This document shows, one piece after another, positions 25,157-34,473 of a stretch of 64,000 nucleotides of DNA. The notes under the pieces are model-generated. The model had not been told where the DNA came from and made no database searches. It saw nothing but the letters and a program-made list of their open reading frames with translations. A program made the translations under genes and the position numbers. The stretch spans positions 392,437-456,436 of the forward strand of contig CAVRND010000011.1 in assembly GCA_963722495.1 (NCBI GenBank), written 5' to 3'. Every line of letters starts with the position of its first letter. Positions within the stretch are counted from its first letter, which is position 1. This DNA is from Hyphomicrobium_A sp963722495. GTDB lineage: Bacteria; Pseudomonadota; Alphaproteobacteria; Rhizobiales; Hyphomicrobiaceae.

Positions 25157-27517
25157 ATGACGAATCTCATTGCGCTGCCAAGCGGGACCGAGTTGGTCGG
25201 CGATTACCGCATCGAGCGAGTGCTGGGCGCCGGGGGCTTCGGCGTGACCTATCTCGCCGATGAGATCGCCCTCGCCCGCATGGTGACGATCAAGGAATAT
25301 TTCCCCAGCGATATTGCCGCGCGTGACGGCGGCATCGATGCCGCGCCGCGTTCGCAGGACTGCGCCGGGGACTACCGCTGGGGCCTCGACCGATTCATCG
25401 AGGAAGCACAGACGCTTGCCAAGTTCGACCACACGAACATCGTTCGCGTGTACCGCTACTTCCGCGCCAACAACACCGGCTACATGGTTCTCCACTTCGA
25501 GGAGGGCCAGAGCCTCAAGGGCTGGCTGAAGGGCTTGGGGCGGGCGCCGCGCCAGAAGGAGCTCGACGCCATCATCGCGCCGCTGCTCGACGCGCTGGAG
25601 CTGATCCACAAGTCGGACTTCCTGCACCGAGACATCGCGCCCGATAACATCATCATCCGCAAGTCGGGCGATCCGGTGCTCATCGACTTCGGCTCGGCAC
25701 GCGGCGAGATCGCCTCGCATACCAAGACCGTGTCGGCGCTGGTCAAGCCGGGCTACAGCCCCTACGAGCAGTATGCCGAGACGAGCCGCCAGCAGGGCCC
25801 GTGGACCGACATCTACGCGCTCGGCGGGACGCTCTATCACGCCATTACCGGCAAGCGGCCGCCTGACTCTCCCTCGCGCATGGTCAAGGACGAGCTTGTT
25901 TCGGCACGCGACGGCGCGCTCAGCTCCTATCGGGCCGGCTTCCTCAAGGCAATCGACAAGGCCTTGGCGCTCAACGTCGAAGCGCGACCGCAGTCGATCG
26001 CGGCCTGGCGTGGCGACCTGCTGGCGCCCGATCCCGTGCGTGCCAGCTGGCTGACGCGCACAACCGACCGCCGGAAGAACCGCAAGAGGGACAAGGAAGA
26101 GGCCGAGCCGTTTGCCGCCGTTGCCACGGTGCCGATCGCGCTGTCGCCGACTGCCACGCCGCCGCCCCCGGATGCGCCGGGCCCCAAGGGCGGCCTGCTC
26201 GATTTTCTCGAGGGCTTGCGCAAGAAGCCCGATGGCGAAGCCGCGCCGGCCGCGGCGCCCGCGCCGATTCAAATCGCCGCCGCTTCGACGCCGTTACCTC
26301 AAGCTGCGACCGTGAAGCTCGAAGCGCCGCCCGCTCCGGTGCTCAAGAAGAAATCGCAGTCGAAGAAGCCGATCCCCAAAGAGCGCGCGCTTGTCGTCAT
26401 CAAGTCGCCGCCGCGCCCGCGTCCGCGCCGCCTGAAGGGCAGCCGGCCGAGCTTGATGCCCATCGTCTTCAAGCTGCTCGTCGGCGTCGGAGTCGCCAGC
26501 GCCGCCGTCGCCATGCAGGATCGCTTCCCGCAGTTCGAAAGCCGCGGCTCGGCGGTGACGACGGGAATAACCACCGGCACCACCAATCCTCTACCGCAGG
26601 CGCAGATTCCCGCGCTTGTCACGCCCATCGCCGAGGTCGAGGCGCACCGCGGTTCCATCTCCGGCGCGGCCTATAGCGACGACGGCCGCCGTATCGTCAC
26701 CACCGGTGCCGACGGCGCGATGAAGGTCTGGGATGCCGAGCACCGCAGTCTGGTGCGCACGATCGAGCTCGACGACGGGCCGGCGACGTCCCTTGCCCTC
26801 AGCGGCGACCGGGCACTCACTGGCCACGCCAACGGCAAGGTCGTCCTGTGGGACATCGCCCGCGCCGAGAAGATCGCCTCCGTACAGCGCAACGAGGCGA
26901 ACATCTGGGCCGTCGCTTTCACCGGCGATCCGAACCGCTTTGCCACCGCCAGCCATGACTGGAAGGTTACGCTGTGGGATGCGCGCCAGGCGTCCGCCCC
27001 GCTGCAGGTGCTGGATGGCCACGAGAACTCCGTGCAATCGCTCGCTTACTCCCCGCAGCGGCTGCTGCTCGCTTCGGGCAGCGCCGACAGGACGGTGCGC
27101 GTATGGGATCTGGACACGCTGACCCTGAAGCGTTCCTACAGCGGCCCCCGCGACTTCGTCACCTCGGTTGCCTTTTCGCAAAGCGGCAAGCTGCTCGCGG
27201 CCGGCTCCCTCGACGGGCGCATACAGATCTGGTCGGTACTATCGCAGCGTCGTCTGCGTGCACTCAGCGGCCATCGGGGTCGCGTTGCCGATATCGCCTT
27301 CTCGCCATTGGGCGATCAGCTCGCCTCGGCGGGTGAGGACGGCACCGTGCGGCTGTGGGATCTGCAGCGTGGGCGCATCGTCCGCGCGCTCACCGGACAC
27401 GTCGGCGGGGCCACGGCCGTCGCTTTTGCGCCGGATGGCCAGCACCTGGTTTCGGCGGGCGTCGACGGGCGCCTGCGCCTGTGGGCAATTCCACTCGGCC
27501 AGCTCGCGCGGGAATAG
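25157..27517 (+). CDS. Membrane serine/threonine kinase with WD40 repeats
   Basis: 786 residues. The kinase domain (about 15-290) has GAGGFGVTYLAD, the ATP-binding Lys in VTIKEYFPSD (K46), HRDIAPDN (157-164) and DFGSAR (177-182). The catalytic-loop Lys of typical Ser/Thr kinases is Ala here, as in related bacterial enzymes. A Pro/Ala/Lys-rich linker follows, then a transmembrane segment near 435-455. From about 490 to the end are WD40-type repeats (AHRGSISGAAYSDDGRRIVT, LDGHENSVQSLAYSPQ, LSGHRGRVADIAFSPLGDQL, LTGHVGGATAVAFAPDGQHL) forming a probable periplasmic propeller. SD GGAG. It is divergent from the FHA/PP2C genes. Confidence 0.9.
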   Translation: MTNLIALPSGTELVGDYRIERVLGAGGFGVTYLADEIALARMVTIKEYFPSDIAARDGGIDAAPRSQDCAGDYRWGLDRFIEEAQTLAKFDHTNIVRVYRYFRANNTGYMVLHFEEGQSLKGWLKGLGRAPRQKELDAIIAPLLDALELIHKSDFLHRDIAPDNIIIRKSGDPVLIDFGSARGEIASHTKTVSALVKPGYSPYEQYAETSRQQGPWTDIYALGGTLYHAITGKRPPDSPSRMVKDELVSARDGALSSYRAGFLKAIDKALALNVEARPQSIAAWRGDLLAPDPVRASWLTRTTDRRKNRKRDKEEAEPFAAVATVPIALSPTATPPPPDAPGPKGGLLDFLEGLRKKPDGEAAPAAAPAPIQIAAASTPLPQAATVKLEAPPAPVLKKKSQSKKPIPKERALVVIKSPPRPRPRRLKGSRPSLMPIVFKLLVGVGVASAAVAMQDRFPQFESRGSAVTTGITTGTTNPLPQAQIPALVTPIAEVEAHRGSISGAAYSDDGRRIVTTGADGAMKVWDAEHRSLVRTIELDDGPATSLALSGDRALTGHANGKVVLWDIARAEKIASVQRNEANIWAVAFTGDPNRFATASHDWKVTLWDARQASAPLQVLDGHENSVQSLAYSPQRLLLASGSADRTVRVWDLDTLTLKRSYSGPRDFVTSVAFSQSGKLLAAGSLDGRIQIWSVLSQRRLRALSGHRGRVADIAFSPLGDQLASAGEDGTVRLWDLQRGRIVRALTGHVGGATAVAFAPDGQHLVSAGVDGRLRLWAIPLGQLARE

Positions 27518-27682
27518 CGCGCCAGTCCCGCGCCTTAGAGCTGGCTGGTACGCGGTTGGCGATATTTCTACGCACAGCTTGTCACGCGAGACTGCGGGCC
27601 GCAGGCGTCTGTCTCGACGCCGTCGCCGAACCGCGCAACAATGCGCCCGCCATCACAAAGAAAAAGAAGCCAAGCGGGTGCC

Positions 27683-29077
27683 ATGGACTTAGATGCTGTT
27701 CTGCTGGCCCGTCTCCAGTTCGCTTTCACCATCACGTTCCACATCATCTTCCCGAGCTTCACGATTGGGCTCGCGGCGTTCATTGCGACGCTATTGGTGC
27801 GCTGGCGACTGACGGGGCGCGATCACCTGCATCGGCTGGCCCGCTTCTGGACCAAGATATTCGCCGTTTCTTTCGCCATGGGCGTCGTGTCCGGCATCGT
27901 CCTGTCGTACCAGTTCGGCACCAACTGGAGCAATTTCTCGGTCGTCGTCGGCAACGTGCTGGGGCCGCTGCTCGGCTACGAGGTGCTGACGGCGTTCTTC
28001 CTCGAAGCGACCTTCCTCGGCATCATGTTGTTCGGCTGGCAGCGCGTGCCGCCCAACCTGCATGTGCTGGCGGCTATTCTGGTCGCCGTTGGCACCTCGC
28101 TTTCCGCCTTCTGGATTCTCGCCGCCAACAGCTGGATGCAGACGCCGGCCGGGCATGAGGTGATCAACGGCATCGCCTATCCAGTCGACTGGATAGCGAT
28201 CATTTTTAATCCGAGCTTCCCCTACCGCTTTTCCCACATGTTCACCGCCGCCTACCTCACGACCTCGCTCGTCGTGCTGGCGGTCGGCGCGCGCTATCTG
28301 GTCAAGGGCCGCTTCCCCGAGGAGGCCAAGACCATGATGCGCATGGGCCTAGGCATGGTCGCCATCCTGGCGCCGCTGCAGGTCTTTCTCGGCGATCAGC
28401 ACGGCCTCAACACGGCCAAGTATCAGCCGGCCAAGCTGGCGGCGATCGAGAGCCATTGGGACGGGACGAAGCCGGCGCCGCTGGTCTTGTTCGCCATTCC
28501 CAACTCGGCCGAGGAACGCAACGACTACGAGATCGCTATCCCGGGCCTCGCCAGCCTCATCCTCAAGCATGACAGCGAGGGGCTGTTCCCCGGTCTGAAG
28601 CAGTTCCCGCCATCCGAGCGCCCACCGATCTTCCCCGTCTTCATCGCCTTCCGCATCATGGTCGGCCTCGGCGTGTTGATGCTGTTGACCGGCTTTGTCG
28701 GCGCCTACCTGTGGGCGCGCGGGCGGCTCTTCGAAACACGCTGGTATCTGCAGGCGACGCAGTACGTCTGGCCGATGGGCTTCATCGCTATCCTTGCCGG
28801 CTGGTACACCACCGAGATCGGGCGTCAGCCGTGGATCGCGCACGGCATATTGCGCACGGCCGACGCAGCCTCGCCGGTCCACGCCGGGGCGGTGCTGACG
28901 ACGTTGATCCTCTTCGTCATCGTCTACGGCGTCGTGTTCTCGATGGGCATCTACTACATCAACCGCCTGATCGAATACGGACCCAAAGGCACCGCAGCCG
29001 CACCGCCCGATGGCGTGCCTTCACGTCCGCTCACCGCAGCCGAACCCGCCGCGCACGACGCCATCGAGGGGACCTAG
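27683..29077 (+). CDS. cydA: Cytochrome bd-type quinol oxidase subunit I
   Basis: 464 residues from ATG 27683 (MDLDAVLLARLQFAFTITFH; H20 is the heme b595 ligand). The family pattern continues with SYQFGTNWSNFSVVVGNVLG, GWQRVPPNLHVLAAILVAVG and the quinol-side GDQHGLNTAKYQPAKLAAIE. The quinol-binding loop is short, as in cyanide-insensitive (CIO) enzymes. It reduces O2 to water with quinol in the inner membrane. The TAG stop at 29075-29077 is provided by the CTAG end of an inserted repeat element that separates it from cydB. Confidence 0.94.
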   Translation: MDLDAVLLARLQFAFTITFHIIFPSFTIGLAAFIATLLVRWRLTGRDHLHRLARFWTKIFAVSFAMGVVSGIVLSYQFGTNWSNFSVVVGNVLGPLLGYEVLTAFFLEATFLGIMLFGWQRVPPNLHVLAAILVAVGTSLSAFWILAANSWMQTPAGHEVINGIAYPVDWIAIIFNPSFPYRFSHMFTAAYLTTSLVVLAVGARYLVKGRFPEEAKTMMRMGLGMVAILAPLQVFLGDQHGLNTAKYQPAKLAAIESHWDGTKPAPLVLFAIPNSAEERNDYEIAIPGLASLILKHDSEGLFPGLKQFPPSERPPIFPVFIAFRIMVGLGVLMLLTGFVGAYLWARGRLFETRWYLQATQYVWPMGFIAILAGWYTTEIGRQPWIAHGILRTADAASPVHAGAVLTTLILFVIVYGVVFSMGIYYINRLIEYGPKGTAAAPPDGVPSRPLTAAEPAAHDAIEGT

Positions 29078-29240
29078 TGTGATGATCGAGAAATTCGCCG
29101 TCATAGGTGGCACGGGATCGAGCGAATTTCTCGATCTGAATCACACTAGCGAAGCTACGATTCTAGTGTCCCTTATGATTCCGAAGCTCGCTCGCCAACC
29201 TAGCCGCCATCTCTGGCGAGCTTCGCAATCGGGACACTAG
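29074..29240. repeat. Twin-hairpin repeat copy 1 (order B-A), between cydA and cydB
   Basis: 167 bases: hairpin B 29074-29149 (76 nt), 13-nt linker, hairpin A 29163-29240 (78 nt). Each hairpin begins and ends with CTAG. B arms: CTAGTGTGATGATCGAGAAA outer; the inner arm carries an extra TCA. A arms: outer end GGGACACTAG; the inner arm CTAGTGTCCCTTATGATTCC has an extra TTAT. The left CTAG contains the cydA stop codon, and the right end is two bases before the cydB ATG. Short open frames across it are not genes. Confidence 0.9.
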
Positions 29241-29242
29241 CC

Positions 29243-30256
29243 ATGGACGCAATCGCCTATTGGCTGCCGGTCGTCTGGGCCGCGATCATCGGCATCGCCG
29301 TCGCGCTGTACGTCATCCTCGACGGCTTCGACTTGGGGCTCGGCATCCTCTTCCCCTTCACGCCGGAGGAAGAGCGTCGTGATGTGATGATGAACTCGGT
29401 GGCGCCCTTCTGGGACGGCAACGAGACGTGGCTGGTGCTCGGCGGCGGTGGTTTGCTGGTCGCCTTCCCGCTTGCCTACGCGGTGATCATGCCGGCGCTC
29501 TACCTGCCGATCATCATCATGCTTCTGGGCCTCATCTTTCGCGGAGTCGCCTTCGAGTTCCGCTGGACGGCGAAGCCCAGCCACGAATTTTGGGACAACG
29601 CCTTCGCCTACGGCTCCATCGTCGCCACGTTCATGCAGGGCGTCGTGCTCGGCGGCTACGTGCAGGGCATCAACGTGCAGAACAACCAGTTCGCCGGCGG
29701 CACGTTCGACTGGTTCGCGCCCTTCCCGCTGTTCACCGGCGTGGCGCTCCTTGTCGGCTACGCGCTGCTGGGCACGACCTGGCTCGTCATGAAGACGGAA
29801 GGCGAGCTGGCGGTGAACGCGCGGCGCTGGGCGAAGTACCTGCTGTTCGCCGTGCTCGTCATCATGGTCATCATCAGCCTGTGGACGCCCCTCGCCTTCG
29901 ATCGCATCGCCGATCGCTGGTTTACATGGCCGAACATTCTCTACCTCTCGCCGGTGCCGCTGTTGACCGGTGCGGCGGCCTTCGCGTGCTGGTACGGACT
30001 GACAACCGGCCGCGAGATCATGCCGTTCCTATCGGCGGTGTCGCTGTTCCTGCTCGGCTTCATCGGGCTGGGCATTTCCACGGTGCCGTATCTCGTGCCG
30101 CCGACGCTGACCTTCTGGGATGCCGCGGCGGTCCCGAGCTCGCAGATTTTCATGCTCGTCGGGACGCTCATCATGCTGCCGATGATCCTCGGCTACACGG
30201 TGTTCGTCTATTGGACGTTCCGTGGAAAGGTGCGCGAGGGCGAGGGGTATCACTGA
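29243..30256 (+). CDS. cydB: Cytochrome bd-type quinol oxidase subunit II
   Basis: 337 residues with about eight transmembrane segments. Typical CydB pattern: LYVILDGFDLGLGILFPF, NSVAPFWDGNETWLVLGGGG, GVAFEFRW and QGVVLGGYVQGI. It forms the oxidase with CydA. The region directly before the ATG is the end of a repeat element (GGGACACTAGCC), so the native ribosome binding site has been replaced; GGGA about nine bases upstream is the only SD-like sequence. Translation may therefore depend on the repeat. Confidence 0.93.
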   Translation: MDAIAYWLPVVWAAIIGIAVALYVILDGFDLGLGILFPFTPEEERRDVMMNSVAPFWDGNETWLVLGGGGLLVAFPLAYAVIMPALYLPIIIMLLGLIFRGVAFEFRWTAKPSHEFWDNAFAYGSIVATFMQGVVLGGYVQGINVQNNQFAGGTFDWFAPFPLFTGVALLVGYALLGTTWLVMKTEGELAVNARRWAKYLLFAVLVIMVIISLWTPLAFDRIADRWFTWPNILYLSPVPLLTGAAAFACWYGLTTGREIMPFLSAVSLFLLGFIGLGISTVPYLVPPTLTFWDAAAVPSSQIFMLVGTLIMLPMILGYTVFVYWTFRGKVREGEGYH

Positions 30257-30387
30257 GACGCCGGCTCGTTCAGACTTTCCGGGGGGTCAAAGCCCTGCCA
30301 TCATCCGTTTGCAGGGTCTAAACCCTCGATTCGCTGCGGCGGCAGCGCCGCCGTCGCTCATTTGAAAGCATCGATATCGGAGGCCGC

Positions 30388-31875
30388 ATGCTCGGCTGGC
30401 GCAAACGCAACGATGGCTTTGAATGGCGTGACTACGTGCGCACGACGATCCTCGTGCGGCGCAGGCATCGACGCGACCGCGTTGGTGAAGCTCGCAAGGC
30501 GGCGGTCGAAAATCTCAAGGCCGCCGGCCAGCGTGGCGCGGTGGTAGGCGCCGAAGGCGCCAAGGCGGTGGGTCGCGGCGCCGTGCATGCCGGTCAGCAA
30601 GGCGCGATGATGAGCGTCGCCGGAGCCAAGGCGATGGGACGCGGCGCGATTCATTACGGGCAGCGTGGCGCAATGATGGGCTTCGCCGGGGCGAAGGCCG
30701 CCGGCAGTAGGCTGCGCGCCGGAATCCCGGTTGCCGGTTCCTTCCTGCAGCGCTTCGGCGCGACCATGATCAACGCGATTGCCTATGCGTGGGCGGTGCT
30801 GCGCACGACAGGTGGCATCGTCGCCGACTACACCGCGCCGATGTTCGCGCCGGTTGGTCGCTCGCTACGCCAGCCGAGCATCCGCTTGCCGCTGCTCATC
30901 GCCGGTTCCGTGGCGCTGCTGGGCGGAATCATCCGCGCATTCGCCAATGGGTTCGAGCGCGACACCTTGATCGCGCTCGCGATCGGCATCGTCATCCTCG
31001 GCGCGCTGGCGCTCGCGCACGCTGGTGCCGGCTTGCCTGTCTGGCTCGCCTCCCCTATGGCGTCGGCTCGCGGTGGAGTGCGCGGACGTTTCCGTGGCAT
31101 CACCGACAAGCCGTTGGTGCAAGGCGCCGTTGCCGTCGTGGCGTTGGCCGTGCTCGCCGCTGGTGCCGTGACAGCCTGGCGCTCCACTCCCAGTGCGTCC
31201 CTGACAACGGCGAGTGTGTCGCGTCAGGAGCGGCGCGAAGCGGAGCGCGAGGAAGCGCGCGAGGCTGCTGCGAGTGGCGATGTCGAAGGGCGCGGTACGG
31301 CCGTCTCCGGCGACACCCTGCGCGTCGGCGCGACGACGGTTCGTCTCAACGGCATCGAAGCACCAGAGCCCGATCAGACGTGTGTCGCCGCCGACGGTAG
31401 CGAATGGTCGTGTGGGCAGAAGGCGAAGCAGGCACTGGCCCGCATCTTAAGCAACGGCCGCGTCACCTGCGATGTCTCGGGCACCTCCGACGGGCACAGC
31501 AGCGGCGACTGCAAAGTCGGCGAACTCGACGTGGCGGCGGAGCTCGTGCGCGGCGGACACGTATTCGCCGCCAGCGGGCTGTTCGCGTCGTATAGCGGCA
31601 TCGAAGAAGAGGCGCGCACGAACAAGGCGGGCATTTGGGGTGGAAAGGCCACGCGCCCCTCCGACTATCGCGCGCAAAAGTGGGACGAGGCCAAGCGCGA
31701 GGCGCCTGACGGCTGTCCCATCAAGGGCAGCGTGCGCGGCAGCCGGCGTTACTACATCGTGCCGTGGGCTCGCGGCTACGAGCGCGTGCAGGTGAGCCGC
31801 AGTCGCGGTGGGCGCTGGTTCTGCTCCGAAACTGAAGCGCAGGAAGCCGGGTTTAAACCGGCTGAGCAATCGTAA
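30388..31875 (+). CDS. Membrane thermonuclease-family (SNase-like) protein with glycine/alanine repeats
   Basis: 495 residues, GGAGG before the ATG. Residues ~50-115 contain three tandem ~22-residue repeats of the type GQRGAVVGAEGAKAVGRGAV, GQQGAMMSVAGAKAMGRGAI, GQRGAMMGFAGAKAAGS. Hydrophobic segments follow near 167-190, 193-218 and 248-266. The SNase-like domain (about 300-430) has VSGDTLRVGATTVRLNGIEA, WSCGQKAKQAL and LVRGGHVFA. The C terminus (GCPIKGSVRGSRRYYIVPWA ... WFCSETEAQEAGFKPA) is the 'sunset'-type module common after rhizobial thermonucleases. The catalytic role is predicted only. Confidence 0.8.
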   Translation: MLGWRKRNDGFEWRDYVRTTILVRRRHRRDRVGEARKAAVENLKAAGQRGAVVGAEGAKAVGRGAVHAGQQGAMMSVAGAKAMGRGAIHYGQRGAMMGFAGAKAAGSRLRAGIPVAGSFLQRFGATMINAIAYAWAVLRTTGGIVADYTAPMFAPVGRSLRQPSIRLPLLIAGSVALLGGIIRAFANGFERDTLIALAIGIVILGALALAHAGAGLPVWLASPMASARGGVRGRFRGITDKPLVQGAVAVVALAVLAAGAVTAWRSTPSASLTTASVSRQERREAEREEAREAAASGDVEGRGTAVSGDTLRVGATTVRLNGIEAPEPDQTCVAADGSEWSCGQKAKQALARILSNGRVTCDVSGTSDGHSSGDCKVGELDVAAELVRGGHVFAASGLFASYSGIEEEARTNKAGIWGGKATRPSDYRAQKWDEAKREAPDGCPIKGSVRGSRRYYIVPWARGYERVQVSRSRGGRWFCSETEAQEAGFKPAEQS

Positions 31876-31900
31876 AATCAAAGGGATGCTGGAAAAGGAA

Positions 31901-31930
31901 AGCCCGCGCTCCGGGGGAAGAGCGCGGGCT
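31901..31930 (-). terminator. GC-rich hairpin, probable terminator of the HtrA gene
   Basis: AGCCCGCGCTC (31901-31911) and GAGCGCGGGCT (31920-31930) form a perfect 11-pair stem. Read on the minus strand it is followed by TTCCTTTTCC, a T-rich tract, fitting termination of the minus-strand protease gene that ends 230 bases away. On the + strand no T run follows. The 285-base gap 31876-32160 holds nothing else recognised. Confidence 0.55.
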
Positions 31931-32160
31931 GCGATGCGTGACGCCACTTAGGGGGGACAGGTGGGAGGGCGCCACGTTCGAAATGTTATTCAACACGATG
32001 GCGGTCGTTTTTGCAAGGTGTCCCGCGGGCCTTTCTCCTAACAGTTAAGAAACAACTTACAATGGCGTAATGTTTTAAGCCTATGCCGACAGTTTCCCTG
32101 CGGTGCACAATGCGCTATTTGCCCACGAATATTGGGCGAATACACGGGTCTTGCAGCACA

Positions 32161-33186
32161 TTACGAAAACTCCCGGTCAATGGGTCGCACGGCGACGTCG
32201 GTAAGTCCGCTGCTGCGCACAACGGTCGCCGTGACGTCCCTGCCGATGCGGCGTTCGTCGAGCATGCGGAATAGGTCGTCGACGCCTGTTACGGCCTCGC
32301 CGTCGAGCCGTACCAGGATATCGCCGGTCTTGAGGCCGGCGCTGCTGGCGGGGCTATCGGCTTGCACCTCGCGGATGCGCACTGCGCTTTGCTGCGACAG
32401 ACCCGCCCGATAGGCGATGCGTGCGGGCAGCGACATCTGCTCCGCGACGATGCCAATCCGCGCACGCCGCACGCGTCCGTGCGCAAGGATCTGTGTCAGC
32501 GCGTGCAGTGCCGTGTTTGACGCGACGGAAAAGCAGATGCCCTGCGCTCCCATGATCACCGCCGTGTTGATGCCAATGACCTCGCCGGCGGAATTGGCCA
32601 GCGGCCCGCCCGAGTTGCCCGGGTTGAGCGCCGCATCCGTTTGGATGACGTCCCCGATCAGGCGACCGTTCTGCGCCCGTAGCGAGCGCCCGACGGCGCT
32701 GACGATGCCGGCCGTCACGGTCGACTGAAAGCCGAGCGGATTGCCGATAGCGATGGCGATCTGGCCGGCACGCACGGCCTTGGAATTCGCAAGGCGCGCC
32801 ACCGGCAACGTCTCGCCCGTCTCGCCGCGCAGGACGGCAAGGTCCGTGTCCGCGTCGCGGCCGAGAGCCCGCGCACCGAATTTGCGACCGTCCGACAGCG
32901 ACACGGTGATTTCCTTGGCGCCGTCGATCACGTGGTTGTTGGTGAGGATCAGCCCGTCGGGCGAGACGACCACCCCTGAGCCGGAGCCTTCGGCGCGGCG
33001 GCCGTTGCGCGCGCCCGCGACTGCAACGTGCACGACGGCGGGCGCCACCGCGTCGACGACGTCGACCACGGCGCGCGAATAGGAATCGAGCAGTTCATGG
33101 TCAGGCAGCGTACCGGCGGCAGCGGGGCCGGCGGGAATGCCGCTGCTCGGCTGCGCAGAACCCAAAAAGCCTAGGACGTTTCGCAT
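32161..33186 (-). CDS. HtrA/DegP-type trypsin-like serine protease with PDZ domain
   Basis: 341 residues from ATG 33184-33186 (AAGGGGAG upstream); a longer frame to 33624 is Arg-rich and was rejected. The S1C protease domain has the complete triad: H85 in LTNNHVIDGA, D115 in DTDLAVLR and S192 in NPGNSGGPL. A PDZ domain follows (SPASSAGLKTGDILVRLDGE). There is no clear signal peptide or transmembrane segment at the N terminus, unlike most periplasmic DegP proteins, so the location is uncertain. It is a quality-control protease of the S1C family. Confidence 0.86.
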   Translation of the reverse strand: MRNVLGFLGSAQPSSGIPAGPAAAGTLPDHELLDSYSRAVVDVVDAVAPAVVHVAVAGARNGRRAEGSGSGVVVSPDGLILTNNHVIDGAKEITVSLSDGRKFGARALGRDADTDLAVLRGETGETLPVARLANSKAVRAGQIAIAIGNPLGFQSTVTAGIVSAVGRSLRAQNGRLIGDVIQTDAALNPGNSGGPLANSAGEVIGINTAVIMGAQGICFSVASNTALHALTQILAHGRVRRARIGIVAEQMSLPARIAYRAGLSQQSAVRIREVQADSPASSAGLKTGDILVRLDGEAVTGVDDLFRMLDERRIGRDVTATVVRSSGLTDVAVRPIDREFS

Positions 33187-33302
33187 GTTGGTCTCCCCTT
33201 GCGCGTCGATCGGCCCGGAGACCGCCAACGCATCGTGCTCTGATATGGGGAGGGTGGGATGCGGTTGGAAAGGGTGGGGCCTGCACGGCGGTTCGGGCGC
33301 GT

Positions 33303-34145
33303 CTACCGCCAGGCGATCTCGATCGGTGACAGCAGGATCGTACCGGGCTCGGCGGGAAGGTCGCGATAGCCGATGGCAACGAGCACGCCGCTCAGCATCG
33401 CCTTGGCATCCTTGCGCAACGGCAGATGCATGTCTTTTGAGAACAGGCTGCCGTCGATCCACAGCCGCCCGACGCCGTTCGCTTCGCCGGGGGCGTTCAG
33501 AACGACTTCCTGCTCGACTTTGGTCCAGCGTCCAAGCGGCAACGAATATTTGGAGTCGACACTGGGATGGCGCTCGCCACCTTCGACGGAGGCGCCGATC
33601 GAGGGTTTGCCGTCGGCATTCCATTCGGGACGCACCGAAAGCTTATTGTCCACCATCCGCTGTCCCGGCGCAGTCGCTTCGCCGCCGAACACTCCCGGAA
33701 GCGTGCCGCCGCCGCCGAAGTCGAACTTTTCAGGCAGCCAGATGCTGTAGGTGAGGCAGGCCGCACTAGCGCCGGCCATGCCGGGTGGCGACCAAAAGAA
33801 CTCGATGCCGTTGCGCGCCGAGGCATCTTTGTCGGCACTGGCGGGCAGTTTGCGCAGCTTGACCTCCAGAGCGTCGGACGAAGGTCCCCCCTCGGCAGGA
33901 ACGACGCGCGCATTGTCGACAACGCCGAGGTCGCGCAATCCCACACGCGCCTGCAGCTCGATTGCGGTCAGCGGCTTGCCGGCGCCCGTCTGCAGCGAAA
34001 AGCGCACCGGCGCCGGATAGCGCCCGCTGCAAGCCTGCTCGACCTCAGTGACGAACGACGCGTAGAGGACGTAGCCGACGACGAGGGCGGCTACCAATGC
34101 GCCGCCGATGTTGATGAGTTGATTGAGCTGCCTAGGGTTCTGCAT
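33303..34145 (-). CDS. Polysaccharide-lyase-14-like envelope protein
   Basis: 280 residues from MQNPRQLNQLINIGGALVAA, with one N-terminal transmembrane anchor (GGALVAALVVGYVLYASFV) and the remainder periplasmic. Segments FFWSPPGMAGASAACLTYSI, LPEKFDFGGGGTLPGVFGG and GRWTKVEQEVVLNAPGEANG resemble the beta-jelly-roll of PL14-type lyases. The family link is by pattern memory only, and catalytic residues were not verified. The longer frame to 34220 lacks an SD and was not used. Confidence 0.6.
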   Translation of the reverse strand: MQNPRQLNQLINIGGALVAALVVGYVLYASFVTEVEQACSGRYPAPVRFSLQTGAGKPLTAIELQARVGLRDLGVVDNARVVPAEGGPSSDALEVKLRKLPASADKDASARNGIEFFWSPPGMAGASAACLTYSIWLPEKFDFGGGGTLPGVFGGEATAPGQRMVDNKLSVRPEWNADGKPSIGASVEGGERHPSVDSKYSLPLGRWTKVEQEVVLNAPGEANGVGRLWIDGSLFSKDMHLPLRKDAKAMLSGVLVAIGYRDLPAEPGTILLSPIEIAWR

Positions 34146-34473
34146 GACCTGGGGGTCCGCTGCTCGGGGCAGCTTGGAGGTGAGCTGTGAGTCGCCGGCG
34201 CAACTCGTCTTGCAGTACACCCTTCGCGTTAAAATCCGCCTTTGCGGGGGGCGTCGTATCGGACGGGCTCAACCCAAGTGCGCGACCCGCGGCGTCCAGG
34301 GGGCAACCGGCGCACCTGCCCGCCTGATTTTGCGCCAGTTTGAAGGGGCATTGTTGCCGTTGCGAGGGGATTACTCGACTACGGTGTCTTTTGTTGCCGC
34401 GCGTACTGAGCTAATAAGCACCCGCTGTGAGCGATTTCTCAGTGCGCGTCGTCGCCAATCAGGGGAGAGGTTC
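34146..34473. other. Divergent intergenic region without genes
   Basis: 328 bases between the PL14-like gene (minus) and the next + strand gene. No convincing coding frame. It presumably carries both promoters; no specific motif was identified. Confidence 0.4.

Noticed and set aside
29010..29240. Open frames encoding similar peptides across the repeats (also 60533-60724)
   Set aside because: They run through the hairpins, their similarity is explained by the repeated DNA, and no ribosome binding site is present.
32161..33624. Extended N terminus of the HtrA-type protease
   Set aside because: The extension is Arg-rich and overlaps the next gene; a good SD precedes the internal ATG at 33186.
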